Source: Siphonodentalium dalli (taxonomy: Eukaryota; Mollusca; Scaphopoda; Gadilida; Siphonodentaliidae). Taken from it: DNA of 64,000 bases. The notes below the pieces were generated by a model. The model saw only the letters and a list, made by a program, of their open reading frames with translations, did no database searches and was not told the origin of the DNA. Shown here piece after piece: positions 34,619 to 45,677 of the stretch. A program made the translations under genes and the position numbers. The stretch covers positions 5,766,001 through 5,830,000 of the forward strand of contig CP136062.1 in NCBI GenBank assembly GCA_032622095.1, in the 5' to 3' direction. Numbering within the stretch: the stretch's first letter is position 1; the number at the start of each line of letters is the position of its first letter.

Positions 34619-36210
34619 TGATGTTATTATACAAAAAATGTAAATGTTATTTGTTTAATAGTGATACCAGTCTTCAGCATAAACTATGCCTGTGATTTGT
34701 TGACCGCTTTGGTGTATAAATAATTCATACCATATTACCAATGGGTCAGCAGTGAGGTATCTTATCTTGATGGCGGTTGTTGGTAGAATATGATACATTG
34801 TAAACTTAAATTGGAATCTCTTGACCAAGTATTCCATGGTCACCTTTTCACATTTAACCCAAGGCTGGGGTGGTGCAGCGCATTACAGATCCTGTTCCAG
34901 TGCATTCTCTTACATAAGGTACATGTAAATGTGATTGACCCATAAATTCCTATAAGTTGTGTTATGTACATGTTTGGTCTATAATAGTACATAACAGTAT
35001 ACTCTATAAATCAACATCAACACTCTCATTTATGTTTCCGATCATAGTAATTTACTATCGCCAAGGAATAGGTTAACATCTGCCAATCATGATCGGCCTC
35101 TCATTTGCTCAATAGGTTTTATGATTGGGGTTAGGGTTTTGTACCTGCAATGGGAATCTGTTATTTTATTATTTTAACTAAATGTTTCCTGATACAATGT
35201 ATGTGAACCATCTTATTGTTTTAAAAAGGGGGGTATCCTTAGTCCCATTGGGACAGTCACACCTCTAATGTTTACAAGAGTTACGGCCCTTGTTTGAGTT
35301 AGAAATTTGTGTCCGAAAGAATATTTAAGCTTGTAACTCGGGGTGTTAATTATAGGGTGTTCTTGTATGTTGAGCATAGTTTGGTGGTGGAAAGGATCCC
35401 CACATACCAGTTTCATATTTGCCAGTTACAACCATTCTTTGACTTGGAAATTTGTGATTGAGGATTCAGAGGGTTCGGAGGTATATAGTGGAGACCTTCG
35501 TTTGACCCCGTCCTTCACAGTGCAAGTTTTGTCGGCACTCTTTTCGGAGTTATGGCCCTTTGCCAGAGTTATGACCTTGTGTTAGACTGAGAGAAGTGCC
35601 CCATTATTACTTTATTTTCGCTCTAAATATAGGCAACATTGAGCGTTCCCTGTCTTATATTCCACTATAGTACAAGAAATATCAATCATGCCACCATTAT
35701 ACTGAACAAATGACAGAAATATTTTGATACATGTGTAGCATGCCTTTAAATCCGACAAGAGTACATGTACATGTAAATCATTATTCATGATTTTCATTAA
35801 CTCATTTTCAACACTTCTGACTTGCTGTAGAAATTCTAAAGCATTTGCCTAAAGTGATATCTTATCAGTTGTATGTATTTCAATTACTGCTACTGCAAAT
35901 GAGAATTATGAATATTGAATTGCAATTTGATTTCATTCCTGGCGGTAGTTTACCTTTTATTGTGAAAATATGACAGAATATATAACAACACTAGTCATTA
36001 TAGTCTACACACTGCAAGGTGAGTGAAATTATGAATTATTGACAAATTTGAAAATCATGTATTTCTATCAACTGGCGACTGAAATACCAGTATGAGTTTG
36101 TGCTATAAATTAGTACACAAGCACTTGGAACATGAAATCGTGTGGGACTGGTTGAATTGACCTGTGATATGATGGATCACATCCATCCTCAAGCTACTTT
36201 TGCCATTTAA

Positions 36211-36461
36211 CCCTTTCATACTGGTACAGCATTAAAGATAATGTGCCTGTGCACACTCGTATACATGTATAAATATATGCATGTCTCTCATGGTGAGCCT
36301 CGCATATAAAAGTTCACTGGTTTACAGTGTTAAGGCAAATGTTGTTAGGCCAATGTCTTTTCTTATATACGCGAGGCTCCCAATGGGAGACTCCTATATA
36401 TATAAGTGTGCATTGGACCAAGTTTTTTGCAAAATTTCATTGAGCTCTAGTCATGATAAGG
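36211..36461 (-). mobile_element. piggyBac-like MITE, TTAA-flanked (copy 1)
   Basis: TTAA at 36207-36210 and 36462-36465, left end CCCTTTCATACTGG, right end the inverse of CCTTATCATGAC. 251 bp, counterpart of 4,912-5,174 in reverse. Confidence 0.65.
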
Positions 36462-36976
36462 TTAATGGCATTTTTCTGATGTGCAGGGGTAGACATGCTT
36501 GAGACCCCGTCACAGTTTAATTCACACCAGTTTCTCAGCTTCTGTTATTTTACGGAGTTCGAACTCATAGTCCTGATAGATGTACATGTACTTGTAGATG
36601 GTGATTTATGAGCTGAGTTTAGAACCACATAATTGGTGGGAGGGGTTCTGGTTCTGACCCCCCCCCCTAACTTTGGTTTTCAGTGGAAAATCTGTTGTAA
36701 GTAGACCAACAAATGGCCACATTTAGAATATTTCTAACTTTATGAACTTGAGGTACCAGTTACAAAATGATTCAATCATGTGAGATTGAAGCCACAGGAA
36801 CATCCATGTTGGTCGGTTGATAAAGGTTTATCGTCATTTCAGCCGCTATGCCATGTCACAACATCAGTTTTACTGGTTGAATGACCACATGAATAGTTAA
36901 TCGGCCCACCCCACCAAACGGGCACCCATTTTGTTCAGCTTTGGTTCGTTAATTAAGCTAGCTTATGTTCATATTA

Positions 36977-37900
36977 CGACCCTTGGATTTTGAATTTTGG
37001 ATAGCACGAATGTAGGATAAAGGATCGGTGGGCCTAAAGCATTATTGTCGTAAAACATTAAAACTATAGATATATTACTGTAGTCTATAGGCAGTAATAA
37101 TATATAATGATTATATGTTAAATGATATTTATATATGTATTTTATCTTGGATTACGCTAGAATATGGTCATAACCAATAAATAATTTGAATTTGAATATT
37201 GTCGTAATCGGTTGTCAAGACTGACAAGAGGCTAACACAAATCAGTCGATGATTGTTTACAAATTAATTTTATTTTTTTTTAACATTTGCCCAGAAAACT
37301 AATTCCAGTCGCATCAATGGCCATGTAGAGAATATCTTCAATTTTCTATCGGTATTTTAGCCTGATAGATTGATGCGATATTCATAAAGTTTAAAGCAGA
37401 GTAACCTGGGCCAGGCTAACTTTTACTTGTTTCGATTGAGTGCTCATCGATCAAATCTAAAAATAATATTCGATAAATAAAATTGGAAGATAAGATATAG
37501 TTCCAAACGTATTGACAATTTAAACCCATAATATTCTGCAATTGTATGAAACAAACTATTTATTTAATTATATTGAGTTTTAATAATGTTATGAATTGTT
37601 GTATTAGTAACAACAACGGACGAAGAGATGTGAGTTTGTGCTATAAATTAATACGCAATCACAACACACCCCAAATAGTCCTGCCACAGAACACGCGAAC
37701 ACGAGGTCGAAGAATATATTTGATAGGAATAACAGCATAGAATTAACACAGCAACTGAGATAAGCAGGTAAGCTATGTGTACATATTTGTGAACTCCAGT
37801 ATTCTAACCATAGATACTTTTAACGTGATGACAATTTTGCAAATTAAAACAATTAGACAGAAAAACTTGGAAAATTCGATGCACCGTGACCACCATGAGT
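36977..37900 (+). repeat. Dispersed repeat family F, ~0.9 kb
   Basis: Starts 'acgacccttggattttgaat' and matches 40,795-41,705 in order through 'agaatatcttcaattttcta', 'agtttgtgctataaattaat' and 'aactgagataagcaggtaag'. Related fragments at 19,870-19,975, 21,830-24,020 and 43,740-45,480. No coding frame is conserved between copies. Confidence 0.7.
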
Positions 37901-38374
37901 CATGACCATCGACAGTGATCAACGCTCACCATGTCACTGCTATGTCATTCTGATCACAGTTATACGACTACATGGTGATCATTCTTTGTTGATATTCATC
38001 AACAATCAGTGAATCATTGCACCAAGTGAACATTTAGACGAACACGATTCAATTGTTTATGAAAGAATTTCCATCGTAGGAAGAAACCATCATTTTGTTA
38101 CCATGTCCATGGCATGGTCCTAACTCATTAGTCCAAAATTGACTATACATTGAATGTATAGTCCAACTTTCCCCATCGCTGGTAACGGAGCTTTTTCTTC
38201 AAGTCCGGAAAGGAAGAATGTGACGATCGAACTCCGGTCACACCGCCAGCTCGTACCCTCCGAAAAAGTAAATTCGTACCCTAGCGCGAAACTATTTAGA
38301 TATCTCATTAAGGCGTGCGTTCAGTTTCTCATCTAATAACTTTGCTTATCTCATTTTTCACCACGATTGAACTA

Positions 38375-38810
38375 TGCGCCGTGTCGTAATCCAGTTTCTC
38401 ATCTAATAACATAAATTTGTCCTGGGTCTTTCTGATTTTTTTGTATTATACACTTGATGACTACACTTTGTGTCGAACGAGTACAGTCCATCTGAGCGAA
38501 TAGGGAAAGCATACAACAATTGTAAGCAAACTGTCCATTCCTATTTCCCAAATTCATGGAAAAAAATAGAAATTTCCCTTCCATTCACAAGATTTTCTTC
38601 ATACTTAATTTGCATAACAGTATTTGATTACGTTATCTTCACACTGACAGCTCTAGTATTATAATCGTTATCGTTCATAGACATTACAAAGTGTAAACCT
38701 CTATGTCGCAATTTGTTTCCCAGTGGTAAAGACCCAGGACCCATTCCTCAAAACAGGGTGAACAAATTTATAATGTTATTAGATGAGAAACTGGATTACG
38801 ACACGGCGCA
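38375..38810. repeat. Fold-back (long inverted repeat)
   Basis: The arms at 38,375-38,430 and 38,728-38,810 are reverse complements over 'tgcgccgtgtcgtaatccag' and 'tttctcatctaataaca', and share 'cctgggtcttt' further in. A partial extra copy of the arm ('cagtttctcatctaataac') lies at ~38,320. Ends and target duplication undefined. Confidence 0.75.
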
Positions 38811-38870
38811 TTGTGATGGAATACGACGATTGAAAACAGGTAAATATGTTTATTTAATATGTATATATAT

Positions 38871-39979
38871 TAGAGATGGGCGGTTGTGAAATTTTGCCTC
38901 GGTTTCGGTTGTGGAAAAAGAGTTGAGTCTCGGTTTCGGTTTTTATTAATAAAAATTACTAATGTGAACAAAATCTAATTATGCTTCATCATATTACAAA
39001 GAAAACACACCAATTGTATCACCATAACTTGTGAGGTACATGTCCTTTTATAATATTAAATTATGTATCATATTGTTACTATTAGTCTATTACATGTATA
39101 TTGTTAATGTCCATGTCGAGTGGCAGTGCTAGAATGCAAGTGGGTCTGTGTATTGTGTATGACTGCAATTCAGCATCATATGATCATAAGTGTGAAATAA
39201 TATAATGATCATTTATATTGGCATAAAACTAATGTGTGTGACTAGATATATGTGTATAGTTATGATTTGAAAAATAAAATTGGAAATAAACAACAAAATG
39301 AAAATAAAACATGACTAGAATCTCTCAATCACATTATCTGGCTATATGCCTATTACCCCATATTTAGGGAACATAATATTGTACACACTATACAGTATAC
39401 ATGCATCCAATACAAGTAACCTGGATGAGTGCTATTTCTCAACAGTTTACCGACAAACGGTATAATTCATTCCGGCTCCGATTCCGGCATAACATTTTTA
39501 ATCAACGGCGCACAAATATATTTGACGATTTAACATCCAAACAGTGATAAAAACTAATAGGGAGTGCAGGTAACAATCATTGATACCTTTTGATATCGTA
39601 TCCTCGTTATCAAATTCACCTTTCAGAGTATTTGTACGGCTTTAATAATTAAAATAACATGAGAAATAAACTGACTTGTGTTGTTTTTAGTAGTACTACG
39701 GCGAAAATATGTGTACACGGAAGCAACGTAATTAATTCGTCGCGCGATTTCACCATGCGAACTCCTTTCTGCATATAATACAGGCGACACACTTAGATTT
39801 CTTATCTTTCTTTGAAAAATAATTCCTCACAGGACTCGTTTGTTCGTCGTGTTCTGCCATGATTACAGGAAGTTGTGACAACCGAAACCACGGGTTTTCC
39901 CAACTTACCACGGTTGTCATTTCCGGTTTTTCCCGACAACCGAAACCGAACTGATTCCACGGTTAACCGCCCATCTCTA
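38871..39979. mobile_element. Non-autonomous hAT-like element, 15-bp perfect TIRs
   Basis: Begins TAGAGATGGGCGGTT and ends with its exact inverse. Flanked by an 8-bp duplication ATATATAT (38863-38870, 39980-39987). The 8-bp TSD is hAT-typical, though low in complexity. 1,109 bp; no transposase readable. Subterminal 'cggtttcggttgt' words occur at both ends. Confidence 0.87.
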
Positions 39980-39994
39980 ATATATATGTATATA

Positions 39995-40150
39995 CCCTGC
40001 TTGACAAAACAAGTGTCCACCTAACCGCGGTGCAGTTAGCGTTGACACCGCGGCTGAAATGCAACTACACCGCGGCTCCACCGGCTAACTAGTTGGGCCG
40101 CGGTGTACATGTACTTGCCGTTTGGCCATGGTGTAGTTGCCACGGTACTA
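39995..40150 (+). mobile_element. MITE family A, 3'-truncated
   Basis: Intact left end CCCTGCTTGACAAAACAAGT and the first ~150 bp of the interior, ending near 'gtagttgccacggtac'. It starts only 15 bp after the hAT-like element ends. Confidence 0.8.
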
Positions 40151-40484
40151 GTACAAATACCCGCCATGCACCTTATTAGTAACTTGGGGACAGTTGGTGT
40201 ATAAAATAAGAAGGGCCGCTTCATGTGAATGAAATTTATTCTGGTACTTGCATGTAACAACATACATGTAAGGTATGGTATTCTTCAAGTTGAAGTAAAT
40301 TTATAACAGTTTCTTCCATTTCAAACAAGCATTAACCCTTTACCCAACAAACCGGCCAAAACCGGCCAAATAAAGCTTCAACAGCCTAAAATATCTTCGG
40401 TCTGTCTCAATAAAACCATACAAATATGGATATCATTGGAACCGGCTCCTTGACCACATTGTGATAGTTACAGTTATGCCCTGT

Positions 40485-40553
40485 GCCAATGCATTCTCTT
40501 ATATATGCGAGTCGACCATAGGTCGCCTCGCATATATAAGAGAATGCATTGGC
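40485..40553. other. 69-nt near-perfect hairpin 1
   Basis: 27-nt perfect stem starting 'gccaatgcattctcttatat', then a 15-nt top with inner 5-bp pairing around 'ata'. Dimensions resemble a microRNA precursor, but no expression evidence exists here. Confidence 0.9.
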
Positions 40554-40620
40554 CTAAAAAAAATCTTTTTACCATTTTTTCTTACATTCTTTAACAATTT
40601 TATAATTTTTAATGTGTTAA

Positions 40621-40689
40621 GCCAATGCATTCTTTTATATATGCGAGGCGACCTATGGTCGACTCGCATATATAAGAGAATGCATTGGC
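40621..40689. other. 69-nt hairpin 2, mirror image of hairpin 1
   Basis: Reverse complement of 40,485-40,553 with one difference ('tctttt' for 'tctctt'), which places a single mismatch in its stem. Confidence 0.9.
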
Positions 40690-40794
40690 ACAGGGCCGTT
40701 CTGTTGGGTAAAGGGTTAAGTAATAACGAACCAAAGATGCTTTGGGTCGTATATAGGCTATATCTGATTTTGTGACGTCACCAATTTTTAAGTA

Positions 40795-41705
40795 ATACGA
40801 CCCTTGGATTTTGAATTTTGGATAGCACGAATGTAGGACATAGGATCGGTGGGCCTAAAGCATTTTTGTCGTAATCGGCTGTCAAGAGGCCAACACAAAT
40901 CAGTCGATGTGCAACATTCTCCTATTTATATAAACGTCATACAAACATTGATGTGTTTTGTTATTTATAAGGGCAAGTAGCTAGTTTATACTGCATTTCT
41001 ATCAGGTCTATTCACTCTATTGGATTATAATTGGAAACATATCAAACTAAAGCGCTAGAGTTTTAACAAAGCGTGAATTAAATTGCATGACAAAGTTTTG
41101 TTTACAAAATAAAAAAAAATATTAAAAACATTTGCCCAGAAAATCAATTCCAGCCGCATGAATGCACATGTAGAGAATATCTTCAATTTTCTATCGGTAT
41201 TTTCGCCTGAAAGATTGATGCAATATTCACAAAGTTCAAACCTATAAACAATACTATAAGATTCGATTGAGTGCTTCAATTTAAGTTCATCGATACAATC
41301 TAAAATCAATAAATAAAATTGGAAGATAACAACATATAGTTCCAAACGTATTAACCATTTAAACCCATACTATTCTGTGAGTGTACGAAACAAACTATTT
41401 ATGTAATTATAAGTATTGAAAATGTTATGTATTTCTATCAACAATGGCTGAACGAGCGAAGAGATGTGAGTTTGTGCTATAAATTAATACGCAATCACAA
41501 AAAAATAAATAGTTCTGCCACAGAAATAATTTTCGCGAACATGATCAGCGAAGAATATTATGTGATAATCAGATAATATGAACACAACAACTGAGATAAG
41601 CAGGTAAGCTATGTGTGCATATTTGTGAACTCAATTCTTCTAAGCATCTGTAGATACTTTTAACGTGATGACAGGCAAAATTTTGAAAATGAAAACAACA
41701 CAAAA
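40795..41705 (+). repeat. Dispersed repeat family F, second full copy
   Basis: Collinear with 36,977-37,900 at clearly lower identity than copy 1 to copy 2. Preceded at 40,730 by the block 'gggtcgtatataggctatat', also found at 21,540. Confidence 0.7.
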
Positions 41706-41783
41706 ATTGCATTGCGAAAATTCGATGCAACATGTGGTATGTCATTCTGAGCACAGTGTCAAAGTTCATTCATGGTGATCTTA

Positions 41784-42101
41784 GTGAACGTTCAGACGAC
41801 CACGATACAATCGTACATGTATGCTCATGTCAAAATCGTAGGTCAAAAATAATATCAAGCACTGTTTGATTTTAGTCTTTAGATGCAAAATCGTGGCATA
41901 TCCTTGGTCGTATGTATGTAAAATTCGTAGCTGGAAATGACCGTAGGGTAGTCAATCACATGCTTTAGGAACAACATACGATATCAATATCAGAATCTGA
42001 ATGTACGACAACATCGCAATCGTATGAACAAACTATCCACGATCTCGTCGGGCCCGATTCCTCCACTTATGATTGAAATTCATGGTCGTCTGAATGTTCA
42101 C
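41784..42101 (+). mobile_element. MITE family C, complete
   Basis: 318 bp flanked by TTA (41781-41783, 42102-42104). Left end GTGAACGTTCAGACGACCAC, right end the inverse of GTGAACATTCAGACGACCAT. TTA duplications suggest PIF/Harbinger-type mobilisation. No coding frame. Confidence 0.8.
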
Positions 42102-42289
42102 TTACTTTACTGATATTCATTCAACAACTATTGATAGGTGTCAACATAGGGACCTGCAAATATTCCAGATTCGATTCGATGTCAATATCAGGGACCTGAT
42201 TCAAGCTCGACACCGAATATTTTCGAATCGGTGTTACTTTGGTGTAATCTTGTTATTTTGAGTTAGATATAAACACATGGCAAATGACC

Positions 42290-42397
42290 TAAGTGTACGT
42301 TCAGACGACCACGATTCAATCGTAAGTTGGGGAATCGGGGCCCGATGAGATCGTAGATAGTTTGTTCACACGATTGCGATGTCGTCGGACATGCTTA
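42290..42397 (+). mobile_element. MITE family C, 5' fragment
   Basis: Starts 'taagtgtacgttcagacgac' and continues to 'gcgatgtcgtcgg', where a truncated family A element interrupts it. Confidence 0.65.
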
Positions 42398-42475
42398 CCC
42401 TGCTGGACAAAACAAGTGTCACCGCGGTGTATTTGCCGTTCAGCCGCGGTGTCAGAGTTTGTAACTGCAGTTGAG
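42398..42475 (-). mobile_element. MITE family A, fragment at the edge of copy 2
   Basis: Begins CCCTGCTGGACAAAACAAGT and ends abruptly at 'actgcagttgag', immediately where copy 2 homology starts. The duplication breakpoint therefore lies in or next to a family A element. Confidence 0.8.
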
Positions 42476-42605
42476 TACAATGTAGGCTATATCTGATTTT
42501 GTCACGTGACCAATTATTAAATAATACGACATTGTAATTTAGATTTTTTGGGAGCACGATTGTCGCACATACAGTACGGTACATGTAGGATCGGTGGGCC
42601 TAAAG

Positions 42606-43734
42606 TAGGGCTGGACGATATTAACGAAAATAAAAAATGCGATTTTTGGAAATTAAAACCGTGGTTAACGATATAATCGCGTTTTTTTTAAAACAGATAC
42701 AAGAAACTGAAAACAACTTCTCACTGTTCGCTAGAATCACATCATTGTCATTAGTTTTGACAAGTTGGCATCGGGAATAACATACCCGGTATGCAACCAC
42801 TCAACCAGTGACAACCTCATGCTCGATCGATATTCGGAATGAAAAGTAAATTCACTGGTTAAATTCCGCTATTCGGACAATTTCGTTCCGGTGACTTGAC
42901 AAATTCTGGTAGATACCGGTAATTAATAAAACCATTATCTCGTATATGCCAAAACTAAAAGTGTTCTATACTATAGTATCCTTTTCTAACTCGATATGTT
43001 CAACTATGTTGAGTAAATATATATGCTATTCCCGATGACACTTGCGTCGCTTGACAACTGGAAATGTGGTTTACCGTCAAGACAAATTTGACAATGATGT
43101 TCAGTCTTTTAGCGAAGTCCAAACACACGTAGTACATAACTTTTGGAATTCAGCCAAGCAAGGACATCATGTATTGTTGGGCGGGTTTGAAGCTCTAATT
43201 CTATACAATTGGTTTTAACCAATCGCAGTGAGTGGTTTCTTCTAGACGAGAAGAGGGCGGTATCTTCGCCCATTTATTATTTTGATTGACGGTGCATGTG
43301 CATCGTTGTACTGATGGAAGAGGCGTGGCATGACTGACATTCATATCGATCTATCACCTGATCAGTCGTCGATTCATTTGGTGAATTCTCTTGTAATAAA
43401 TATTTCGCAGGAAAGACGGAGAGCGAAAGAGGGACGTATTCTGGGTTTTCATATTCCCCCAATCTCGTTAGTCGTTCTAAATAAACGTTGTTTACTATGA
43501 TGATTGAATATTGAAAAAATAGGACACGGGATTTAGTTGGAATTTAAAACTTAAATAACTCGATTTAGGCTTGAGTTAAACTATTTATTTGTATATATGC
43601 TTATGATTGGATGGCACGGTTGGCACCCACTGATTGCCGACGATATTACGATTATTTTAGATTAGACGATATTACTGACGATATTGAAATTTTAACCGGG
43701 TATTGTCGATTAATCGGGAAACCGCCCAGCACTA
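42606..43734. mobile_element. Non-autonomous hAT-like element (copy 2 only)
   Basis: Starts TAGGGCTGGACGAT, ends in the inverse of TAGTGCTGGGCGGT. 8-bp target duplication GCCTAAAG (42598-42605, 43735-43742). Copy 1 has the single GCCTAAAG at ~21,902-21,909 with no insert. 1,129 bp, no transposase frame. Confidence 0.95.
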
Positions 43735-44036
43735 GCCTAAAGCATTATTGTCGTAATTGAAAAAGAAATTGTTGCTGTGTCTTTCGATTACCGGTACTGG
43801 TAATGTAAACGAGAATAGTGAATATGAATTACAATTTACATGTAAGTTCATTGCTAGCGGTAGTACCTTTTATTGAGAAAATATGACAAAATAAATAACG
43901 ACAATAGTGTGATGAATGTTGAGGCGGGGAGAAAATTAACTGGTATTGCATCGCAATTTGCTACCCAAATGTGGATAAAAGCTATCCATTTTGGTATGAA
44001 TTTTATATGATTAATAATGATTTTAGAACAATGCTA

Positions 44037-44790
44037 CCCCGCTCGACAAAACAAGTGTCCATTGGCACCGCGGTGTATTTGCCGTTCGGCCGCGGTGTCA
44101 GCGTTTGTAACTGCGGTTGAGCATCGCGGCCGAACGGCAAGTACACTGCGGCCGAAGGCAAGTACACTTTTGGTCGAACGGCAAGTACACCATGGCCGAA
44201 AGGCAACTACAACGCGGCCGAATGGCATGTACACCGTGGTTAGATTTCTGGTTTGTATCCTCTTTTTTCAGTTTAATGAACGTACACCGCGGCAACTACC
44301 CTGTCCACCTAACCGCGGTGCAGTTAGCGTTGCCACCGTGGCTGAAATGCAACTACACCGCAGCTCCACCGGCTACAGTTGGGCCGCGGTGTACTTGCCG
44401 TTCGGCCATGGTGTAATTGCCGCGGTGTACATTCATTAAACTGAAAAAAGACGATACAAACCAGAAATCTAACCACGGTGTACATGCCGTTCGGCTGCGG
44501 TGTAGTTGCCTTTCGGCCGCAGTGTACTTGCTGTTGGGCCACGGTGTACTTGCCGTTCGGCCGCGGTGCTCAACTGCAGTTAAAAACTCTGACACCACGG
44601 CCGATTGGCAAATACACCGCGGTGCCAATGGACACTTGTTTTGTCCAGCGGGGTACACCATGGCCGAATGGCAAGTACACTGCGGCCCAACTGTAATTAG
44701 CCGGTGGAGCCGCAGTGTTGTTGCATTTCGGCCACGGTGGCAACACTGATCGCACCGTGGTTAAGTGGACACTTGTTTTGTCCAGCAGGG
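44037..44790 (-). mobile_element. Outer MITE family A (copy 2)
   Basis: Orthologous to 22,205-23,328. Hosts the inner family A element but not the family B element. Confidence 0.88.
44299..44653 (+). mobile_element. Inner MITE family A with damaged left TIR (copy 2)
   Basis: The left end reads 'ccctgtccacc' where copy 1 has the full TIR: 16 bases are lost between 'ccctg' and 'tccacc'. The right TIR is intact. This copy is probably immobile. Confidence 0.88.
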
Positions 44791-44970
44791 TATCTAATCA
44801 AGTCAATGTGATGTTATTTGCTAATCAAAATTTGAAAAGTAATTTGCTTCCTGTGTTGAGGTACGAAAAACACATGGACTGGGCACATGTATTTGTTGAC
44901 TATTGTTGTGAAAGATCATGTGAAAGGTCACGACATCAGGTGACAGAATTGTGGTGTGTAGGAATACAGG

Positions 44971-44996
44971 ACTCTCTCTCTCCCTCTCTCTCTCTC
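44971..44996 (+). repeat. (TC)n microsatellite, expanded in copy 2
   Basis: About 26 bp of CT repeat interrupted by one CC, compared with ~10 bp in copy 1 at 23,510. Confidence 0.95.
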
Positions 44997-45677
44997 GTTG
45001 TTTGATCGCCAGTGGGGCAAGTCGACATTGACTTCAGATCTTATTTAGAACGGTTGGCCGAATCAAACTACTTCATCTGCCCGGTATCATCACATCTGCC
45101 ATCATTGATAAAGACCACGGACAACGACCCACGACTACGACAACTCTAAACGGACCACACTGAATACACTTTATACAAACGAGAGGAATTAGGTGAGCCA
45201 TCTTTCTTTTGAGTCTTGATCCCTCTTTCGCCCCGTTTGTATTCAATGTCGGAAATATAACGCAATGTTCCATCCAGTTCGAACTTTGGTCCATCGCCAG
45301 AAATTTAGGCAAAATTCTAACAATAGTCACTTTGTGGGGCGAGTTCAATTGAAAGTGATAAAAATTTGTGATGTGAAATATGAACACAACAACTGAGATA
45401 AGCAGGTAACCTACTAGTACATGTACATGTATGTGCGCATATTTGTGAACTCCATTCTTCTAATCTAAGCATCTGTTAGTATTATCTATAGATACTTTTA
45501 TTAGGCTATCGTTTTTCTTTCCCCAATACCACTATATGTATATGTAAAGCGATCATTTCCCGACCATCGGATCAGCTCCAGTTTGATCCGATGTCATACC
45601 ACCCTTCTCTATCTCGCATACTGCGCATGTCTGTAAAAATCTAGACGATTTATTGTCCAAAAATATTTCCTTTATTA

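Larger units (their letters stand above)
21785..36976 (+). repeat. Large locus copy 1
   Basis: Collinear with copy 2 (42,476-60,549) from 'tacaatgtaggctat' to 'gcttatgttcatatta'. Differences are mostly clean insertions and deletions: MITE B at 22,391 and 25,973 and MITE A at 27,989 are present only here. The stretch 30,421-30,768 is replaced by unrelated sequence in copy 2 (53,228-54,603). Confidence 0.93.
40336..40715. mobile_element. piggyBac-like MITE with two mirrored hairpins
   Basis: TTAA at 40332-40335 and 40716-40719. Ends CCCTTTACCCAACA and its exact inverse. 380 bp, non-coding. Contains two 69-nt palindromes that are reverse complements of each other apart from one base. Confidence 0.88.

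Noticed and set aside
21785-36976. The whole large unit as a giant transposon such as a Maverick
   Set aside because: No long terminal inverted repeats at its ends, no polymerase, integrase or capsid frames.
38863-39987. Element at 38,871 as a TA-targeted mariner MITE
   Set aside because: An 8-bp ATATATAT duplication and TAGAGATGGGCGGTT ends fit hAT better, though the low-complexity target leaves some doubt.
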